This document shows, one piece after another, positions 44,158 through 54,429 of a stretch of DNA of 64,000 bases. Positions within the stretch are counted from its first letter, which is position 1. The number at the start of each line of letters is the position of its first letter. This stretch comes from Vibrio rhizosphaerae (lineage in GTDB: Bacteria > Pseudomonadota > Gammaproteobacteria > Enterobacterales > Vibrionaceae): assembly GCF_024347095.1 (NCBI RefSeq), contig NZ_AP024903.1:558001-622000 (forward strand). The letters run 5' to 3'. The notes below the pieces were generated by a model. The model saw nothing but the letters and a program-made list of their open reading frames with translations. It had not been told where the DNA came from and did not search any database. The position numbers were made by a program, and so were the translations under genes.

Positions 44158-46527
44158 ATGAGTAGTCAAAAAAATCAGCAGAAGAGACGACGTTCTGATC
44201 GTCGTGTCTCCGGGGCAAAACAAGCCGGAACAAAACAAGCAGAGAGTTCGAGTCACAAAACGGCCGCTAAACGCACCGGGTGGTTTGGTAAACTGTGGCG
44301 TATCGGGTGGAAAATCGGTCTTACCCTTGCCATCGTGATTGGATTCTATGGGGTGTATCTCAATAATCTCGTGAGTGAAAAGTTTGAGGGCCAACTTTTT
44401 GATCTGCCTACCGTTGTTTATGCCCGAATCTTATCGATGTCTCCCGGTGATGATATCAGTCTGGACGGGTTGCGACATGAGCTGGATATCTTGAATTACC
44501 GCAAGGTCGCCCGGCCGCGTTATGCCGGCGAGTATTCAGCATCTTCCACTAAAATCGAACTGATTCGTCGTCCTTTCGAGTTTGCCGACGGCCCCGAACC
44601 GGATCGGCATGTGATGCTTTATTTTAACGATGATGGTTTGACCCGAATTCAGTCATTGGACAAACATCAGGATATCGGTTTCTTACGTCTGGAACCGAAG
44701 ATGTTGGGGATGCTGGAGAAAAACATTACCGAACAGCGGTTATTTTTACGTCGGGAGCAATTTCCGGAAGTGATGATTGATGCGTTGCTGGCGACGGAAG
44801 ACCGGCATTTTTATCAGCATGAAGGGGTTTCACCGTTCGCCATTCTGAGAGCGTTGGTCGCGAATGTTCGTGCCGGACGCACAGTGCAGGGGGGGAGTAC
44901 CCTCACCCAACAGTTAGCAAAAAATATTTTCCTTTCCAGCCAGAGAACGTTGGTGAGAAAGCTGCAAGAAGCGTATATGGCGCTGATCATCGATTATCGT
45001 TTCAGTAAAGATCGCATTCTTGAGGCTTACCTGAATGAGGTGTACCTCGGCCAGAATGGTGCCGAAGAGGTACATGGATTTGGTTTGGCATCCCGGCTAT
45101 ATTTCGGTCAGCCACTGCAAGAGCTGAGAATTGATCAACTGGCGTTGCTCGTTGGTATGGTGAAAGGGCCATCTTACTATAATCCGGTTCGTTACCCCGA
45201 GCGTGCCAGAGAGCGGCGTGATTTGGTACTCAAGCTGATGCTTCAGCAAGATATTCTGACGGCAAGACAGTATGCTCAGGCGGTAGAACGCCCGTTAGAT
45301 GTGCAGAAAAATCCGCATATTGCCCGACGTCAACCGGCTTATTTTCAGCAACTGGCAATTGAATTGAAAGATAAAGTGGGGGAGCGCTTTAAATCCGACA
45401 AAGGATTGAGAGTATTCACCACGCTGGATCCGGTCTCTCAGTCTGAGCTTGAAAACGCGGTACAAAAGAAAGTGCCTCAGTTAGGGAAAGGTCTGGAAGC
45501 TGCTGCAATTGCGGTGGATCGTCAAAGTGGCGAAATCCGGGCAATGGTCGGCGGGGTCCGAATTGGATTCGATGGTTTCAATCGAGTGCTGAATGGCCGG
45601 CGTCAAATCGGCTCGCTGGTGAAACCGGCAGTCTATCTGACGGCATTGAAAGCCCCTGACAAGTATAATCTGGCGACAACGTTAGATGATCAGCCGATGA
45701 GTTTGAAATCGGATCGGGGAGATGTCTGGACACCACAGAATTTTGATCACCAGTTCCGTGGCGAAGTCCCTCTGTATCTTGCTTTGGCAAAATCTATCAA
45801 TATTCCGACGATTCGGTTAGGGATGACACTGGGGATTCCTCAAGTGAGTGATACATTGGTGGCTCTCGGGGTTGACGGGCAAGAAATTCGTCCGGTGCCT
45901 TCAATGTTTTTAGGCGCGTTCTCGCTCACCCCGATAGAAGTGGCACAAATGTATCAGACGCTGACTAACTCCGGGCGAAAAGCAAAATTGTCGGCATTAC
46001 GTTCGGTGATGGATCTGGATGGTAACTTGCTCTATCAGTCGATTCCTAAAAGTACACAGGCGGTTTCACAGCAGGCCGCATGGCTGACAACCTATGCCAT
46101 GAAACGAGGGGTGATTGAAGGCACCGGCCGGTATCTGCAAAATCGTTTTTCCTGGGCGATGCTTGCCGGGAAAACCGGGACGACGAATGACTATCGGGAT
46201 AGTTGGTTTGTCGGTGTCGATGGTCGTGAAGTCACGACGATCTGGGTTGGCCGGGATGATAACCAATCAACCGGATTAACCGGTGCGAGCGGGGCCTTAC
46301 GTGTGTATGCTGATTATCTGCAAAAACGTGTGCCGAAGGTCTTGCATTTACCCTGGCCACAGGGCATCACCATGATTGGATTTGATAAAGATCGCCGTGG
46401 AGCATTGAGCCTCGATTGTGATGATAAATTCAAACTCCCGGTGTGGGATGCAGATCATACCTGGAAACAGCGGTGTGAAGAAAATGATAAGCCTTTACGC
46501 TGGCTGAAAAAGATTTTCGAATGGTAG
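44158..46527 (+). CDS. mrcB: Penicillin-binding protein 1B (bifunctional) MrcB
   Basis: A 789-residue inner-membrane peptidoglycan synthase. A basic cytoplasmic tail (KNQQKRRRSDRR) is followed by one membrane segment (about 60-82) and the UB2H domain (ELIRRPFEFADGPEPDR) for the LpoB-type activator. The GT51 glycosyltransferase shows ATEDRHFYQHEGVS and QGGSTLTQQLAKNIFL. The transpeptidase shows the SxxK serine in GSLVKPAVYL, SIN in LAKSINIPTIRLG and KTG in LAGKTGTTNDYRD. ATG 44158 opens MSSQKNQQ; an upstream in-frame start at 44092 adds 22 residues without a better ribosome site. Confidence 0.95.
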   Translation: MSSQKNQQKRRRSDRRVSGAKQAGTKQAESSSHKTAAKRTGWFGKLWRIGWKIGLTLAIVIGFYGVYLNNLVSEKFEGQLFDLPTVVYARILSMSPGDDISLDGLRHELDILNYRKVARPRYAGEYSASSTKIELIRRPFEFADGPEPDRHVMLYFNDDGLTRIQSLDKHQDIGFLRLEPKMLGMLEKNITEQRLFLRREQFPEVMIDALLATEDRHFYQHEGVSPFAILRALVANVRAGRTVQGGSTLTQQLAKNIFLSSQRTLVRKLQEAYMALIIDYRFSKDRILEAYLNEVYLGQNGAEEVHGFGLASRLYFGQPLQELRIDQLALLVGMVKGPSYYNPVRYPERARERRDLVLKLMLQQDILTARQYAQAVERPLDVQKNPHIARRQPAYFQQLAIELKDKVGERFKSDKGLRVFTTLDPVSQSELENAVQKKVPQLGKGLEAAAIAVDRQSGEIRAMVGGVRIGFDGFNRVLNGRRQIGSLVKPAVYLTALKAPDKYNLATTLDDQPMSLKSDRGDVWTPQNFDHQFRGEVPLYLALAKSINIPTIRLGMTLGIPQVSDTLVALGVDGQEIRPVPSMFLGAFSLTPIEVAQMYQTLTNSGRKAKLSALRSVMDLDGNLLYQSIPKSTQAVSQQAAWLTTYAMKRGVIEGTGRYLQNRFSWAMLAGKTGTTNDYRDSWFVGVDGREVTTIWVGRDDNQSTGLTGASGALRVYADYLQKRVPKVLHLPWPQGITMIGFDKDRRGALSLDCDDKFKLPVWDADHTWKQRCEENDKPLRWLKKIFEW

Positions 46528-46592
46528 GATTTTCATCAACGAAAATATGAAATAAGGGCGATTATATTCAGTTGCATTATCTATCGCTCTAC

Positions 46593-46640
46593 GTACGGCT
46601 GAAAAGACCATGAATGGTCGGTTTTTCAGCCGTACTTTTG
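46593..46640 (+). terminator. Long hairpin terminator after mrcB
   Basis: GTACGGCTGAAAA (46593-46605) pairs perfectly with TTTTCAGCCGTAC (46623-46635). Inside it, GACCAT pairs with ATGGTC. The 43-base structure ends in TTTTG and lies 65 bp after mrcB. The rest of 46528-46880 is the acnB upstream region, with no gene seen. Confidence 0.75.
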
Positions 46641-46880
46641 AGCCGCGAAGTGTTTTTGCGTCAGGCTTGAAATCTCGATGAAATATTTCGTCAGAAGTTG
46701 CTGCGTGGGTCAAAGAGTATACATTTCCATTTATGAGTAAGTTTGCTATTCTGCATCAACCGTTTGGCCTCCACGGCTAAGATAATTTGAGTTTGTCTCT
46801 GCACGGAGTGCCAAGTTTCCAAGGACGTTCGTTCCTATAGCTATAATAAAGTGAATGAACCGCAATGAGAGGAAAAAGTC

Positions 46881-49478
46881 GTGCTTGAAGCCTATCGTAA
46901 ACACGTCGAAGAGCGTGCTGCTGAAGGGGTTGTCCCTAAACCTCTGGATGCTGAACAAGTTTCTGGTCTGGTCGAGTTATTAAAGTCTCCTCCGCAAGGA
47001 GAAGAAGCCTTCATTCTTGATCTGCTTGAAAATCGTATTCCCCCCGGTGTTGATGAAGCCGCTTATGTGAAAGCCGGTTTTCTTGCTGCTGTCGCAAAAG
47101 GAGAAGTGACCTCTCCGTTGGTTGACCGGGTCAAAGCAGCTGAACTGCTCGGAACGATGCAAGGCGGATACAATATTGAACCCCTGATCTCTTTTCTTGA
47201 TGACGAAGCATTAGCGCCGACAGCGGCCAAGGCTTTGTCTCATACTCTGCTGATGTTTGATGCTTTCTATGATGTTGAAGAAAAAGCGAAAGCTGGCAAT
47301 ACCTATGCTCAGCAGGTGCTCCAATCCTGGGCCGATGCAGAATGGTTCCTGTCTAAATCGAGTATGCCTGAAAAGGTCACGCTCACTGTATTTAAGGTGA
47401 GTGGCGAAACCAACACCGATGATTTGTCTCCGGCACCGGATGCCTGGTCTCGTCCTGATATTCCGGTTCATGCTTTAGCTATGCTGAAAAATGAGCGTGA
47501 AGGGATCGAACCGGATGATGCGGGCAATGTTGGCCCTGTTAAACAAATTGATGCTTTGAAAGAAAAAGGCTACCCGCTGGCTTATGTCGGTGATGTTGTG
47601 GGAACCGGTTCTTCACGCAAGTCAGCGACAAACTCCGTGCTGTGGTTTATGGGGGACGATATCCCTTATGTACCGAATAAGCGTGCCGGTGGTTATGTTC
47701 TGGGTGGTAAGATTGCTCCGATTTTCTTTAACACCATGGAAGATGCAGGCGCATTGCCGATTGAAGTGGATGTTTCCAAGCTGAATATGGGCGATGTGAT
47801 TGATATTTACCCGTATGAAGGCAAGGTTTGCGAGCATGATACAGATAAAGTATTGGCTGAATTCAAACTGAAAACCGGTGTGCTGATTGATGAAGTGCGT
47901 GCCGGTGGCCGGATTCCGTTGATTATCGGCCGTGGTCTGACCGATAAAGCGCGTGAATCCCTTGGCCTTGAACCGTCAGATGTTTTCCGTCGCCCGGCGC
48001 CGGTAAAAGATAGCGGTAAAGGCTTTACTCTGGCGCAGAAAATGGTAGGTAAAGCCTGCGGTGTTGAGGGCGTTCGTCCCGGTACTTACTGTGAGCCGAA
48101 GATGACCACCGTCGGATCGCAAGATACCACAGGCCCGATGACGCGTGATGAACTAAAAGATTTGGCGTGTCTCGGCTTCTCGGCTGATTTGGTGATGCAG
48201 TCATTCTGTCATACATCGGCTTATCCGAAGCCTGTTGACGTGAACACTCACCACACCCTACCTGACTTCATTATGAATCGTGGCGGTGTTTCACTTCGTC
48301 CGGGCGATGGTATTATCCACTCATGGTTGAACCGCATGTTGTTGCCGGATACGGTTGGTACTGGTGGTGACTCGCATACGCGTTTCCCTCTGGGGATTTC
48401 TTTCCCTGCCGGATCGGGGCTGGTGGCATTTGCTGCTGCAACCGGTGTGATGCCATTGGATATGCCTGAATCGGTCTTGGTGCGTTTTAAAGGCAAGATG
48501 AAACCGGGGATTACGCTGCGTGATTTGGTACATGCGATTCCTTATTTTGCGATTCAAGATGGTCTGCTTACGGTTGAGAAATCCGGTAAGATCAATGAAT
48601 TCTCGGGTCGAATCCTCGAAATTGAAGGGTTAGAACATTTAACCGTTGAGCAAGCATTTGAGTTATCGGATGCGTCTGCAGAGCGTAGTGCGGCGGGTTG
48701 TACCGTTAAACTGTCTCAAGAATCGATTGAAGAGTATCTGCAGTCGAATATTGTGATGCTCAAGTGGATGGCTTCGGAAGGTTATGGTGATATCCGGACC
48801 ATTGAGCGCCGTGTTCGTGCGATGCAAGAGTGGCTCGATAAACCGGAGTTGATGCGTGCTGATGACAATGCTGATTATGCGCATGTCTTAGAAATCGATT
48901 TGGATGATATCAATGAACCGATTTTGTGTGCGCCGAACGATCCGGATGACGCCCGTTTGTTGTCTGAAGTTCAGGGAACTCCGATTGATGAAGTCTTTAT
49001 CGGTTCTTGTATGACGAACATCGGTCACTTCCGTGCAGCCGGTAAACTGCTGGATAATTATACCGGACAGTTAGAAACCCGCTTATGGGTGGCACCACCA
49101 ACCAAAATGGATAAAGACCAACTGGTTGAAGAAGGTTATTACGGTATTTTTGGCCGTGCCGGGGTGCGGATCGAAACACCGGGATGTTCGCTGTGTATGG
49201 GTAACCAAGCCCGGGTCGCAGATAAATCCACCGTGATGTCGACTTCTACACGTAATTTCCCGAATCGTCTCGGTGCCGGTGCGAATGTTTTCCTTGCTTC
49301 TGCGGAGCTGTCAGCCGTGGGTGCAATCTTAGGACGCATTCCGACTACGCAAGAGTATCTTGAGTATGCTGCGAAAATTGATGCGACGGCTGCGGATACC
49401 TATCGTTATCTGAACTTCCATAAGATGAATCAGTATACCGAAAAAGCAGATACCGTGATTTTCCAAGAGCCAGCATAG
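46881..49478 (+). CDS. acnB: Aconitate hydratase B AcnB
   Basis: An 865-residue [4Fe-4S] TCA-cycle enzyme (citrate to isocitrate; also 2-methylisocitrate). It is the AcnB type, with an N-terminal HEAT-like domain (about 1-155) and the swivel domain placed before the catalytic domains. Visible are [66 protein letters not shown], and cluster cysteines in [12 protein letters not shown] and [14 protein letters not shown]. The start is GTG 46881 with GAGAGGAAAA upstream. Length equals E. coli AcnB (865). A terminator follows. Confidence 0.97.
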   Translation: MLEAYRKHVEERAAEGVVPKPLDAEQVSGLVELLKSPPQGEEAFILDLLENRIPPGVDEAAYVKAGFLAAVAKGEVTSPLVDRVKAAELLGTMQGGYNIEPLISFLDDEALAPTAAKALSHTLLMFDAFYDVEEKAKAGNTYAQQVLQSWADAEWFLSKSSMPEKVTLTVFKVSGETNTDDLSPAPDAWSRPDIPVHALAMLKNEREGIEPDDAGNVGPVKQIDALKEKGYPLAYVGDVVGTGSSRKSATNSVLWFMGDDIPYVPNKRAGGYVLGGKIAPIFFNTMEDAGALPIEVDVSKLNMGDVIDIYPYEGKVCEHDTDKVLAEFKLKTGVLIDEVRAGGRIPLIIGRGLTDKARESLGLEPSDVFRRPAPVKDSGKGFTLAQKMVGKACGVEGVRPGTYCEPKMTTVGSQDTTGPMTRDELKDLACLGFSADLVMQSFCHTSAYPKPVDVNTHHTLPDFIMNRGGVSLRPGDGIIHSWLNRMLLPDTVGTGGDSHTRFPLGISFPAGSGLVAFAAATGVMPLDMPESVLVRFKGKMKPGITLRDLVHAIPYFAIQDGLLTVEKSGKINEFSGRILEIEGLEHLTVEQAFELSDASAERSAAGCTVKLSQESIEEYLQSNIVMLKWMASEGYGDIRTIERRVRAMQEWLDKPELMRADDNADYAHVLEIDLDDINEPILCAPNDPDDARLLSEVQGTPIDEVFIGSCMTNIGHFRAAGKLLDNYTGQLETRLWVAPPTKMDKDQLVEEGYYGIFGRAGVRIETPGCSLCMGNQARVADKSTVMSTSTRNFPNRLGAGANVFLASAELSAVGAILGRIPTTQEYLEYAAKIDATAADTYRYLNFHKMNQYTEKADTVIFQEPA

Positions 49479-49502
49479 GGTCTGTTCCTTTTGAATCGAG
49501 AT

Positions 49503-49530
49503 AAATCCCTCCGCATGGAGGGATTTTTTT
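49503..49530 (+). terminator. Intrinsic terminator after acnB
   Basis: AAATCCCTCC (49503-49512), loop GCAT, GGAGGGATTT (49517-49526), followed by T residues to 49530. A 10-bp perfect stem 24 bp after the acnB stop. Confidence 0.93.
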
Positions 49531-49687
49531 ATCAGAAATCTCCTCTCCTCCTTCAGGTCATCTTGTGTTGTCAGCCTGATCGCATCGTCAGTGAACATAC
49601 GCAGACAGGATGATGATGCCTGCATCTTAGATGACTTCCGTATATACTAGGCATCGGTTTGAATGTGTCTCAATGAATCTCGGTACG

Positions 49688-50056
49688 ATGGAATTTGAAT
49701 TCAGAAAAAATATGTTATTAGGTGAGTATTACGCTGCGTTTAATATGGAACACGGGGTTATTTCTCGTCTTCTTGAAGATGAAATGGGTACGGATCGCAC
49801 AATCATTGAGCAGGTTTTACAGTTGCTGCAATCCGCATATCAAGATGATTTCACTGAGCAGGTCTGGTTTGGCAGAGAAATATCACTGAAGGTTTTGGAA
49901 GGCGAAGTGACGATTTTTGAAAATATCCTGACACATTCGGATCATCATGATTTTGAAGATGAATTTTCTCTATATGAGAGTGAAAGTATCGCGACTTGTG
50001 GTCTTGATGATTTTGAATCGATGCTCATACAGTGGCAACAATTCACGCAAAATTAA
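49688..50056 (+). CDS. yacL: UPF0231 family protein YacL
   Basis: A 122-residue acidic soluble protein of unknown function. It begins MEFEFRKNMLLGEYYAAFNM and contains VWFGREISLKVLEGEVTIFE and the C-terminal LYESESIATCGLDDFESMLI, clear counterparts of E. coli YacL and its Vibrio orthologue. It follows acnB, as in E. coli. ATG 49688 fits the family N-terminus; the ribosome site is poor, and an in-frame ATG at 49673 cannot be excluded. The acnB terminator lies upstream, so it needs its own promoter. Confidence 0.88.
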   Translation: MEFEFRKNMLLGEYYAAFNMEHGVISRLLEDEMGTDRTIIEQVLQLLQSAYQDDFTEQVWFGREISLKVLEGEVTIFENILTHSDHHDFEDEFSLYESESIATCGLDDFESMLIQWQQFTQN

Positions 50057-50107
50057 TCTGCTTCCTCCCGAATCAATGATGTTCTCTGAGAACAAATTCT
50101 TTTACCT

Positions 50108-50175
50108 TGCACAGCCGTGGTGAGGTTTTCAAAATTCGCCTTATTTTTGTGAAATTATTGCACGAAACTGGTGCG
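50108..50175. promoter_or_regulatory. Two NtrC-like binding sites upstream of glnK
   Basis: TGCACA-GCCGT-GGTGAG (50108-50124) and TGCACG-AAACT-GGTGCG (50159-50175) resemble the NtrC enhancer consensus TGCACC-N5-GGTGCA. Their starts are 51 bp apart, about five helical turns, and they lie 64-131 bp upstream of the sigma-54 promoter. Confidence 0.75.
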
Positions 50176-50236
50176 TTATTTATCTCCAAATCTCCTTATT
50201 GTTATTTTTGTTGATTAAAATCAATTAGTTAAAAAG

Positions 50237-50253
50237 TTGGCACGTACCTTGGA
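50237..50253 (+). promoter_or_regulatory. Sigma-54 (RpoN) promoter of glnK-amtB
   Basis: TTGGCACGTACCTTGGA matches the -24/-12 consensus TGGCAC-N5-TTGCA with correct spacing; the -12 dinucleotide is GG rather than GC. It lies 41 bp before the glnK start, downstream of two NtrC-like sites, as expected for a nitrogen-limitation promoter. Confidence 0.8.
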
Positions 50254-50267
50254 TTTAATGTGTGTAA

Positions 50268-50633
<366 letters not shown>

Positions 50634-50660
50634 AAGATTCTAAGGATTGGAGAGACTATT

Positions 50661-51890
50661 ATGGAATTATCAGTAACTGTAACGGAGTTACGTTACGCGC
50701 TGGATACCTTTTACTTCCTCATTTCGGGCGCATTGGTCATGTGGATGGCTGCTGGATTTGCAATGCTGGAATCTGGTCTGGTTCGTTCAAAGAATACCAC
50801 TGAAATTCTGACGAAAAACTTTGTACTGTATGCGATTGCTTGTACGTTATATCTCATCGTCGGCTATCACATCATGTATGTTGATAATACCAAAGGGGGC
50901 TGGTTGCCTTCATTTGGTGGATTGATCGGCTCTCAGGCAGCAGATGCAGACCACTCTTTAGAATCAGATTTCTTCTTCCAAGTTGTGTTCGTTGCAACAG
51001 CAATGTCCGTTGTCTCTGGCGCAGTGGCTGAGCGAATGAAACTGTGGGCATTCTTGATCTTCTCTGTTGTTCTGACTGGTTTCATCTATCCTGTTGAAGG
51101 TTACTGGACATGGGGCGGTGGTTTCCTTTCTGCTGCTCATTTCAGTGACTTTGCCGGTTCAGGGATTGTTCATATGGCTGGTGCAGCAGCAGCTTTAGCG
51201 GGTGTTTTGCTACTGGGTGCACGCAAAGGCAAATATGGTAAAAATGGTGAAGTTCATCCGATTCCGGGTTCAAACATGCCGTTGGCAACACTGGGAACCT
51301 TTATCTTGTGGTTCGGGTGGTTTGGTTTCAACGGCGGATCACAGTTAATGATTTCGGATGCTGCCAATGCGTCAGCGGTTGGTAAGATCTTCTTGAATAC
51401 CAATGCTGCAGCGTCAGCCGGTGCATTAGCCGCATTGTTAGTCTGTAAAACAACTTGGGGTAAAGCGGATTTGACCATGGTCCTGAACGGTGCGTTGGCT
51501 GGTTTAGTTGCGATTACAGCGGATCCTCTTTCTCCGTCACCCATGTACTCGGTTGCAATTGGTGCTGTTGCCGGTGTGATTGTGGTCTTCTCGATTGTTG
51601 CATTGGATAAAGTGAAAATCGATGATCCAGTGGGTGCAATCTCTGTTCATGGTGTTTGTGGTCTGTTTGGTCTGATGGCTGTGCCAATCAGCAACGCGGA
51701 GGCATCATTTGGTTCTCAGTTATTAGGTGCAGTTGTTATCTTTGGTTGGGTATTTGGTACCAGTCTGATTGTTTGGGGTATCCTCAAAGCAACAATGGGA
51801 ATTCGGGTGACAGAAGAAGAAGAGATGGAAGGGATGGACATGCACGATTGTGGTGTCGGTGCTTATCCTGAATTCGTGACTGCGAAATAA
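50661..51890 (+). CDS. amtB: Ammonium transporter AmtB
   Basis: A 409-residue trimeric inner-membrane ammonium channel with about eleven membrane segments. It shows AGFAMLESGLVRSKN (family signature), EGYWTWGGGFLSAAHFSDFA with FAGSGIVHMAGAAAALAGVL (first pore His region), PLATLGTFILWFGWFGFNGG, DPVGAISVHGVCGLFGLMAV (second pore His) and a C-terminal cytoplasmic tail (VTEEEEMEGMDMHDCGVGAY) that contacts GlnK. The start is ATG 50661 after GGAGAGACT. It forms an operon with glnK. Confidence 0.96.
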   Translation: MELSVTVTELRYALDTFYFLISGALVMWMAAGFAMLESGLVRSKNTTEILTKNFVLYAIACTLYLIVGYHIMYVDNTKGGWLPSFGGLIGSQAADADHSLESDFFFQVVFVATAMSVVSGAVAERMKLWAFLIFSVVLTGFIYPVEGYWTWGGGFLSAAHFSDFAGSGIVHMAGAAAALAGVLLLGARKGKYGKNGEVHPIPGSNMPLATLGTFILWFGWFGFNGGSQLMISDAANASAVGKIFLNTNAAASAGALAALLVCKTTWGKADLTMVLNGALAGLVAITADPLSPSPMYSVAIGAVAGVIVVFSIVALDKVKIDDPVGAISVHGVCGLFGLMAVPISNAEASFGSQLLGAVVIFGWVFGTSLIVWGILKATMGIRVTEEEEMEGMDMHDCGVGAYPEFVTAK

Positions 51891-51920
51891 GCCACCTGAT
51901 CCATTGATTGTGATGAATAA

Positions 51921-51949
51921 AACCTGCCCGAGTCCGGGCAGGTTTTTTT
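51921..51949 (+). terminator. Intrinsic terminator after amtB
   Basis: AACCTGCCCG (51921-51930), loop AGTC, CGGGCAGGTT (51935-51944), then TTTTT. A perfect 10-bp GC-rich stem 30 bp past amtB. Confidence 0.95.
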
Positions 51950-52040
51950 GTGCAAAGAAAACGCCCTGCTAGGCCCGGGGCTCCGTTGATACTGTCGAAC
52001 ATGAGACGTCGTAACGTTTTTTATTCCGGTATGTATCCCA

Positions 52041-53081
52041 TCATTGTGTGGCTTGATAAATGGCAAACTTATTGGTTTTAGCTAGCGTGTCACAGTGACC
52101 CAACGCCTGTTCAATCAGCGGGGGATACTTGAGGAAACTGTTGGCGACAATTGATAATTTGCCTCGTGGTTTCAAATAGTGGGGAGACTGGTTCAGGAAG
52201 GTCTCGCTGGCATGGTAGCTGGTTCCCAGCCCGGAATGAAATGGTGGGTTGCTGATCAAATGATCGTAACGTTCGGTCACATCTGAATAGATATCTGACG
52301 GGAAAACATGGCCACTCAGCCCGTTAGCCGCCAGCGTCGCTTTACTGGATTCAATGGCTAGTGCGCTGACATCACACATCGATAGGGTGACTGCCGGATA
52401 TTGTGCGGCAATCACAGTCCCAATGACACCGGCACCGCAGCCAAAATCCAAGACGTCTCCCCGTATATCGGATAGATTATCTAACAATAGCTGACTACCG
52501 ATATCTAATTCTCCATGGCTGAACACGCCGGGCAGACTCTTGATGATGATGTCTTTTTGCCGGTAATTGACCGTGTAAGTTTTAAACCAGTCTTGCATAT
52601 TGAACTGCGCTGGTGTCTGGCTGCATTCTCCCCAGTAGAAAGAGCAACGACGTGCCGCATCATACTTTCGGATAATGCCGTAAGGCTCGAATAACTTTTC
52701 CACGCTTTTTATACCGGAGCGATTTTCGCCGACCACAACAATTTCAGTTCCCGGGCCAAGTTTAGTCATGAGCATGGCCAGCAGGTATTCTGCTTCTTGT
52801 TTCGCTTTTGGCCAGTAGAGCAATAGCATATCGGCGTGGCAGTCCTCGCTTAATGTTGCGCCAAAATAACCCGTAATATGAGGATTATCTGCTATCTGCC
52901 GATAATAACCGTAGTGCGTGGTAAAGATGGAGACGGACTGACAGGTCTGTCGTAATTGCAGGGGAAACTGGTCTTCGATTTCACCGGCAACCAGTAGATG
53001 TTTTCCCTGAAAATAGTCTAATTGGCGTTCAGCAATTTGACTGGGGGCTGAATTCTGGACTGAGAAATATTCGCTCGACAT
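52041..53081 (-). CDS. rsmC: 16S rRNA (guanine-1207-N2)-methyltransferase RsmC
   Basis: A 346-residue SAM-dependent enzyme that methylates G1207 of 16S rRNA in the 30S subunit. It is a two-domain duplication with a degenerate N-terminal methyltransferase fold. The C-terminal half holds the SAM motif [20 protein letters not shown] and the catalytic [20 protein letters not shown]. The ending [20 protein letters not shown] is typical of RsmC. Length equals E. coli (343). The gene is convergent with amtB. Confidence 0.95.
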   Translation of the reverse strand: MSSEYFSVQNSAPSQIAERQLDYFQGKHLLVAGEIEDQFPLQLRQTCQSVSIFTTHYGYYRQIADNPHITGYFGATLSEDCHADMLLLYWPKAKQEAEYLLAMLMTKLGPGTEIVVVGENRSGIKSVEKLFEPYGIIRKYDAARRCSFYWGECSQTPAQFNMQDWFKTYTVNYRQKDIIIKSLPGVFSHGELDIGSQLLLDNLSDIRGDVLDFGCGAGVIGTVIAAQYPAVTLSMCDVSALAIESSKATLAANGLSGHVFPSDIYSDVTERYDHLISNPPFHSGLGTSYHASETFLNQSPHYLKPRGKLSIVANSFLKYPPLIEQALGHCDTLAKTNKFAIYQATQ

Positions 53082-53153
53082 GACTGTGCTCTATATTCGG
53101 TATCACAAGAAGAGGCGCGATTTTCTCATAATCTGTGGATAGCTTGAAGTCAT

Positions 53154-54227
53154 TTAACTGTTATCTTGTCGGTTCAGAAATGACTGGAACTCTTCTTCAT
53201 AGATATTGAACAGCACAATGGTGATTGCAAAGATCAAAGGGCCGTATATCAATCCCATCAGACCGAACAGGTGAATACCGCCAAGCAGTGAGAAAAAGAT
53301 CATCAGCGTATTCATGCCCGAGCTTCCCTGCATCAGGAAAGGTCGCAGTAAATTATCAATTGAACCGACAACCACGATACTCCAGATCATGAGAAAGATT
53401 CCCCAAGAAATATCGTTGGTCAGTAGCAGATAAGCACAGGCTGGCATCCAGATCAATGCCGTACCGACAATCGGAATAAAAGAGGCAAAGCCGATCATCG
53501 TCCCCCAGAACAGACCGGGGAAACCTGCAAGCCACATCCCGATACCACCGGCAACGCCCTGCGCCAGTGCAGTCAGAAAGGAGCCCATGACTGCGGATTT
53601 AGACACTTTTTCGATTTCCTCCAGCAGCCGATCTTCTTGGCTGCGGGACAGCGGGAGGACATGGCGTAATGTTGTGATGATTTTTTCATAATCGCGTAAC
53701 AGGAAAAACAGCACAAAGAGCATCAGGAAAAAATCCATGATGAATGCTGTGGCATCGCCAACGAGTTTCGCGCTGACACCAACGAGCTGAGTTCCTGCCT
53801 GACTGGACATCTTGGCAACTCGTTCGGCAATTGCGGCGGGATCGATGGTATCAAATGGTAGGTAGGTATTGGCAAAGTCCATTGCTTTGACCACCCAAGG
53901 ATGATTGAAAATTTCCTGTACGCCACCGTGAGTCACCCACTGATAAAGCGTTTGCGAGAAGCGAGCCCCTTGTTGCGCGATTGCGCCAAACACCAATAAT
54001 AGTGGCAGCACGATAATAAAAGTCAGAATGACGCAGGACAGGAATGAAGCAACATTCTTGTAGGGATTCAGCTTTTGCTCCAGATATTGATGGAGCGGAT
54101 AAATCAGTAAAGAAATAATAAAAGCCAACACAATCGAATTAATGTAGGGCTCAATGAGCAGATAACAGGCAATCGCTGCAACAAGTAATGCCGCGATAAT
54201 CACTCGATGACTGGGGATGGTATTCAC
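53154..54227 (-). CDS. AI-2E family inner-membrane transporter (YdiK/PerM-like)
   Basis: A 357-residue membrane protein with about eight hydrophobic segments in the UPF0118/AI-2E pattern: two or three at the N-terminus, a soluble stretch of about 100 residues, then a cluster. Recognisable parts are PYINSIVLAFIISLLIYPLH, ALAQGVAGGIGMWLAGFPG, GFASFIPIVGTALIWMPAC and LLRPFLMQGSSGMNTLMIFF followed by GLMGLIYGPLIFA. E. coli YdiK is the closest relative I know. The substrate is not established; members include TqsA (autoinducer-2 export) and sodium/proton antiporters. It is transcribed in the same direction as rsmC, 72 bp upstream. Confidence 0.85.
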   Translation of the reverse strand: MNTIPSHRVIIAALLVAAIACYLLIEPYINSIVLAFIISLLIYPLHQYLEQKLNPYKNVASFLSCVILTFIIVLPLLLVFGAIAQQGARFSQTLYQWVTHGGVQEIFNHPWVVKAMDFANTYLPFDTIDPAAIAERVAKMSSQAGTQLVGVSAKLVGDATAFIMDFFLMLFVLFFLLRDYEKIITTLRHVLPLSRSQEDRLLEEIEKVSKSAVMGSFLTALAQGVAGGIGMWLAGFPGLFWGTMIGFASFIPIVGTALIWMPACAYLLLTNDISWGIFLMIWSIVVVGSIDNLLRPFLMQGSSGMNTLMIFFSLLGGIHLFGLMGLIYGPLIFAITIVLFNIYEEEFQSFLNRQDNS

Positions 54228-54370
54228 GTTGTTTCTACCTTCGATGACTCATATTTCAATGATGGACATGTATCATGACGATAATTCGGGTTGTTATCAA
54301 TCATCGTCATGTTAGAAATGGTAAACCTCTGCCAGAAATTGTGCCTGACCGGGTTTTTTATCGTCAAAGC

Positions 54371-54403
54371 AGATAAAGAAAAGGCGCTCCGGTGAGGCGC
54401 GCC
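54371..54403 (-). terminator. Terminator after hemL
   Basis: On the minus strand a stem of GGCGC/GCGCC with inner CC/GG (54383-54403) is followed by TTTTCTTTATC. It starts 27 bp past the hemL stop. Confidence 0.75.
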
Positions 54404-54429
54404 CAAATCTTAACTATGATGTAAATCGC

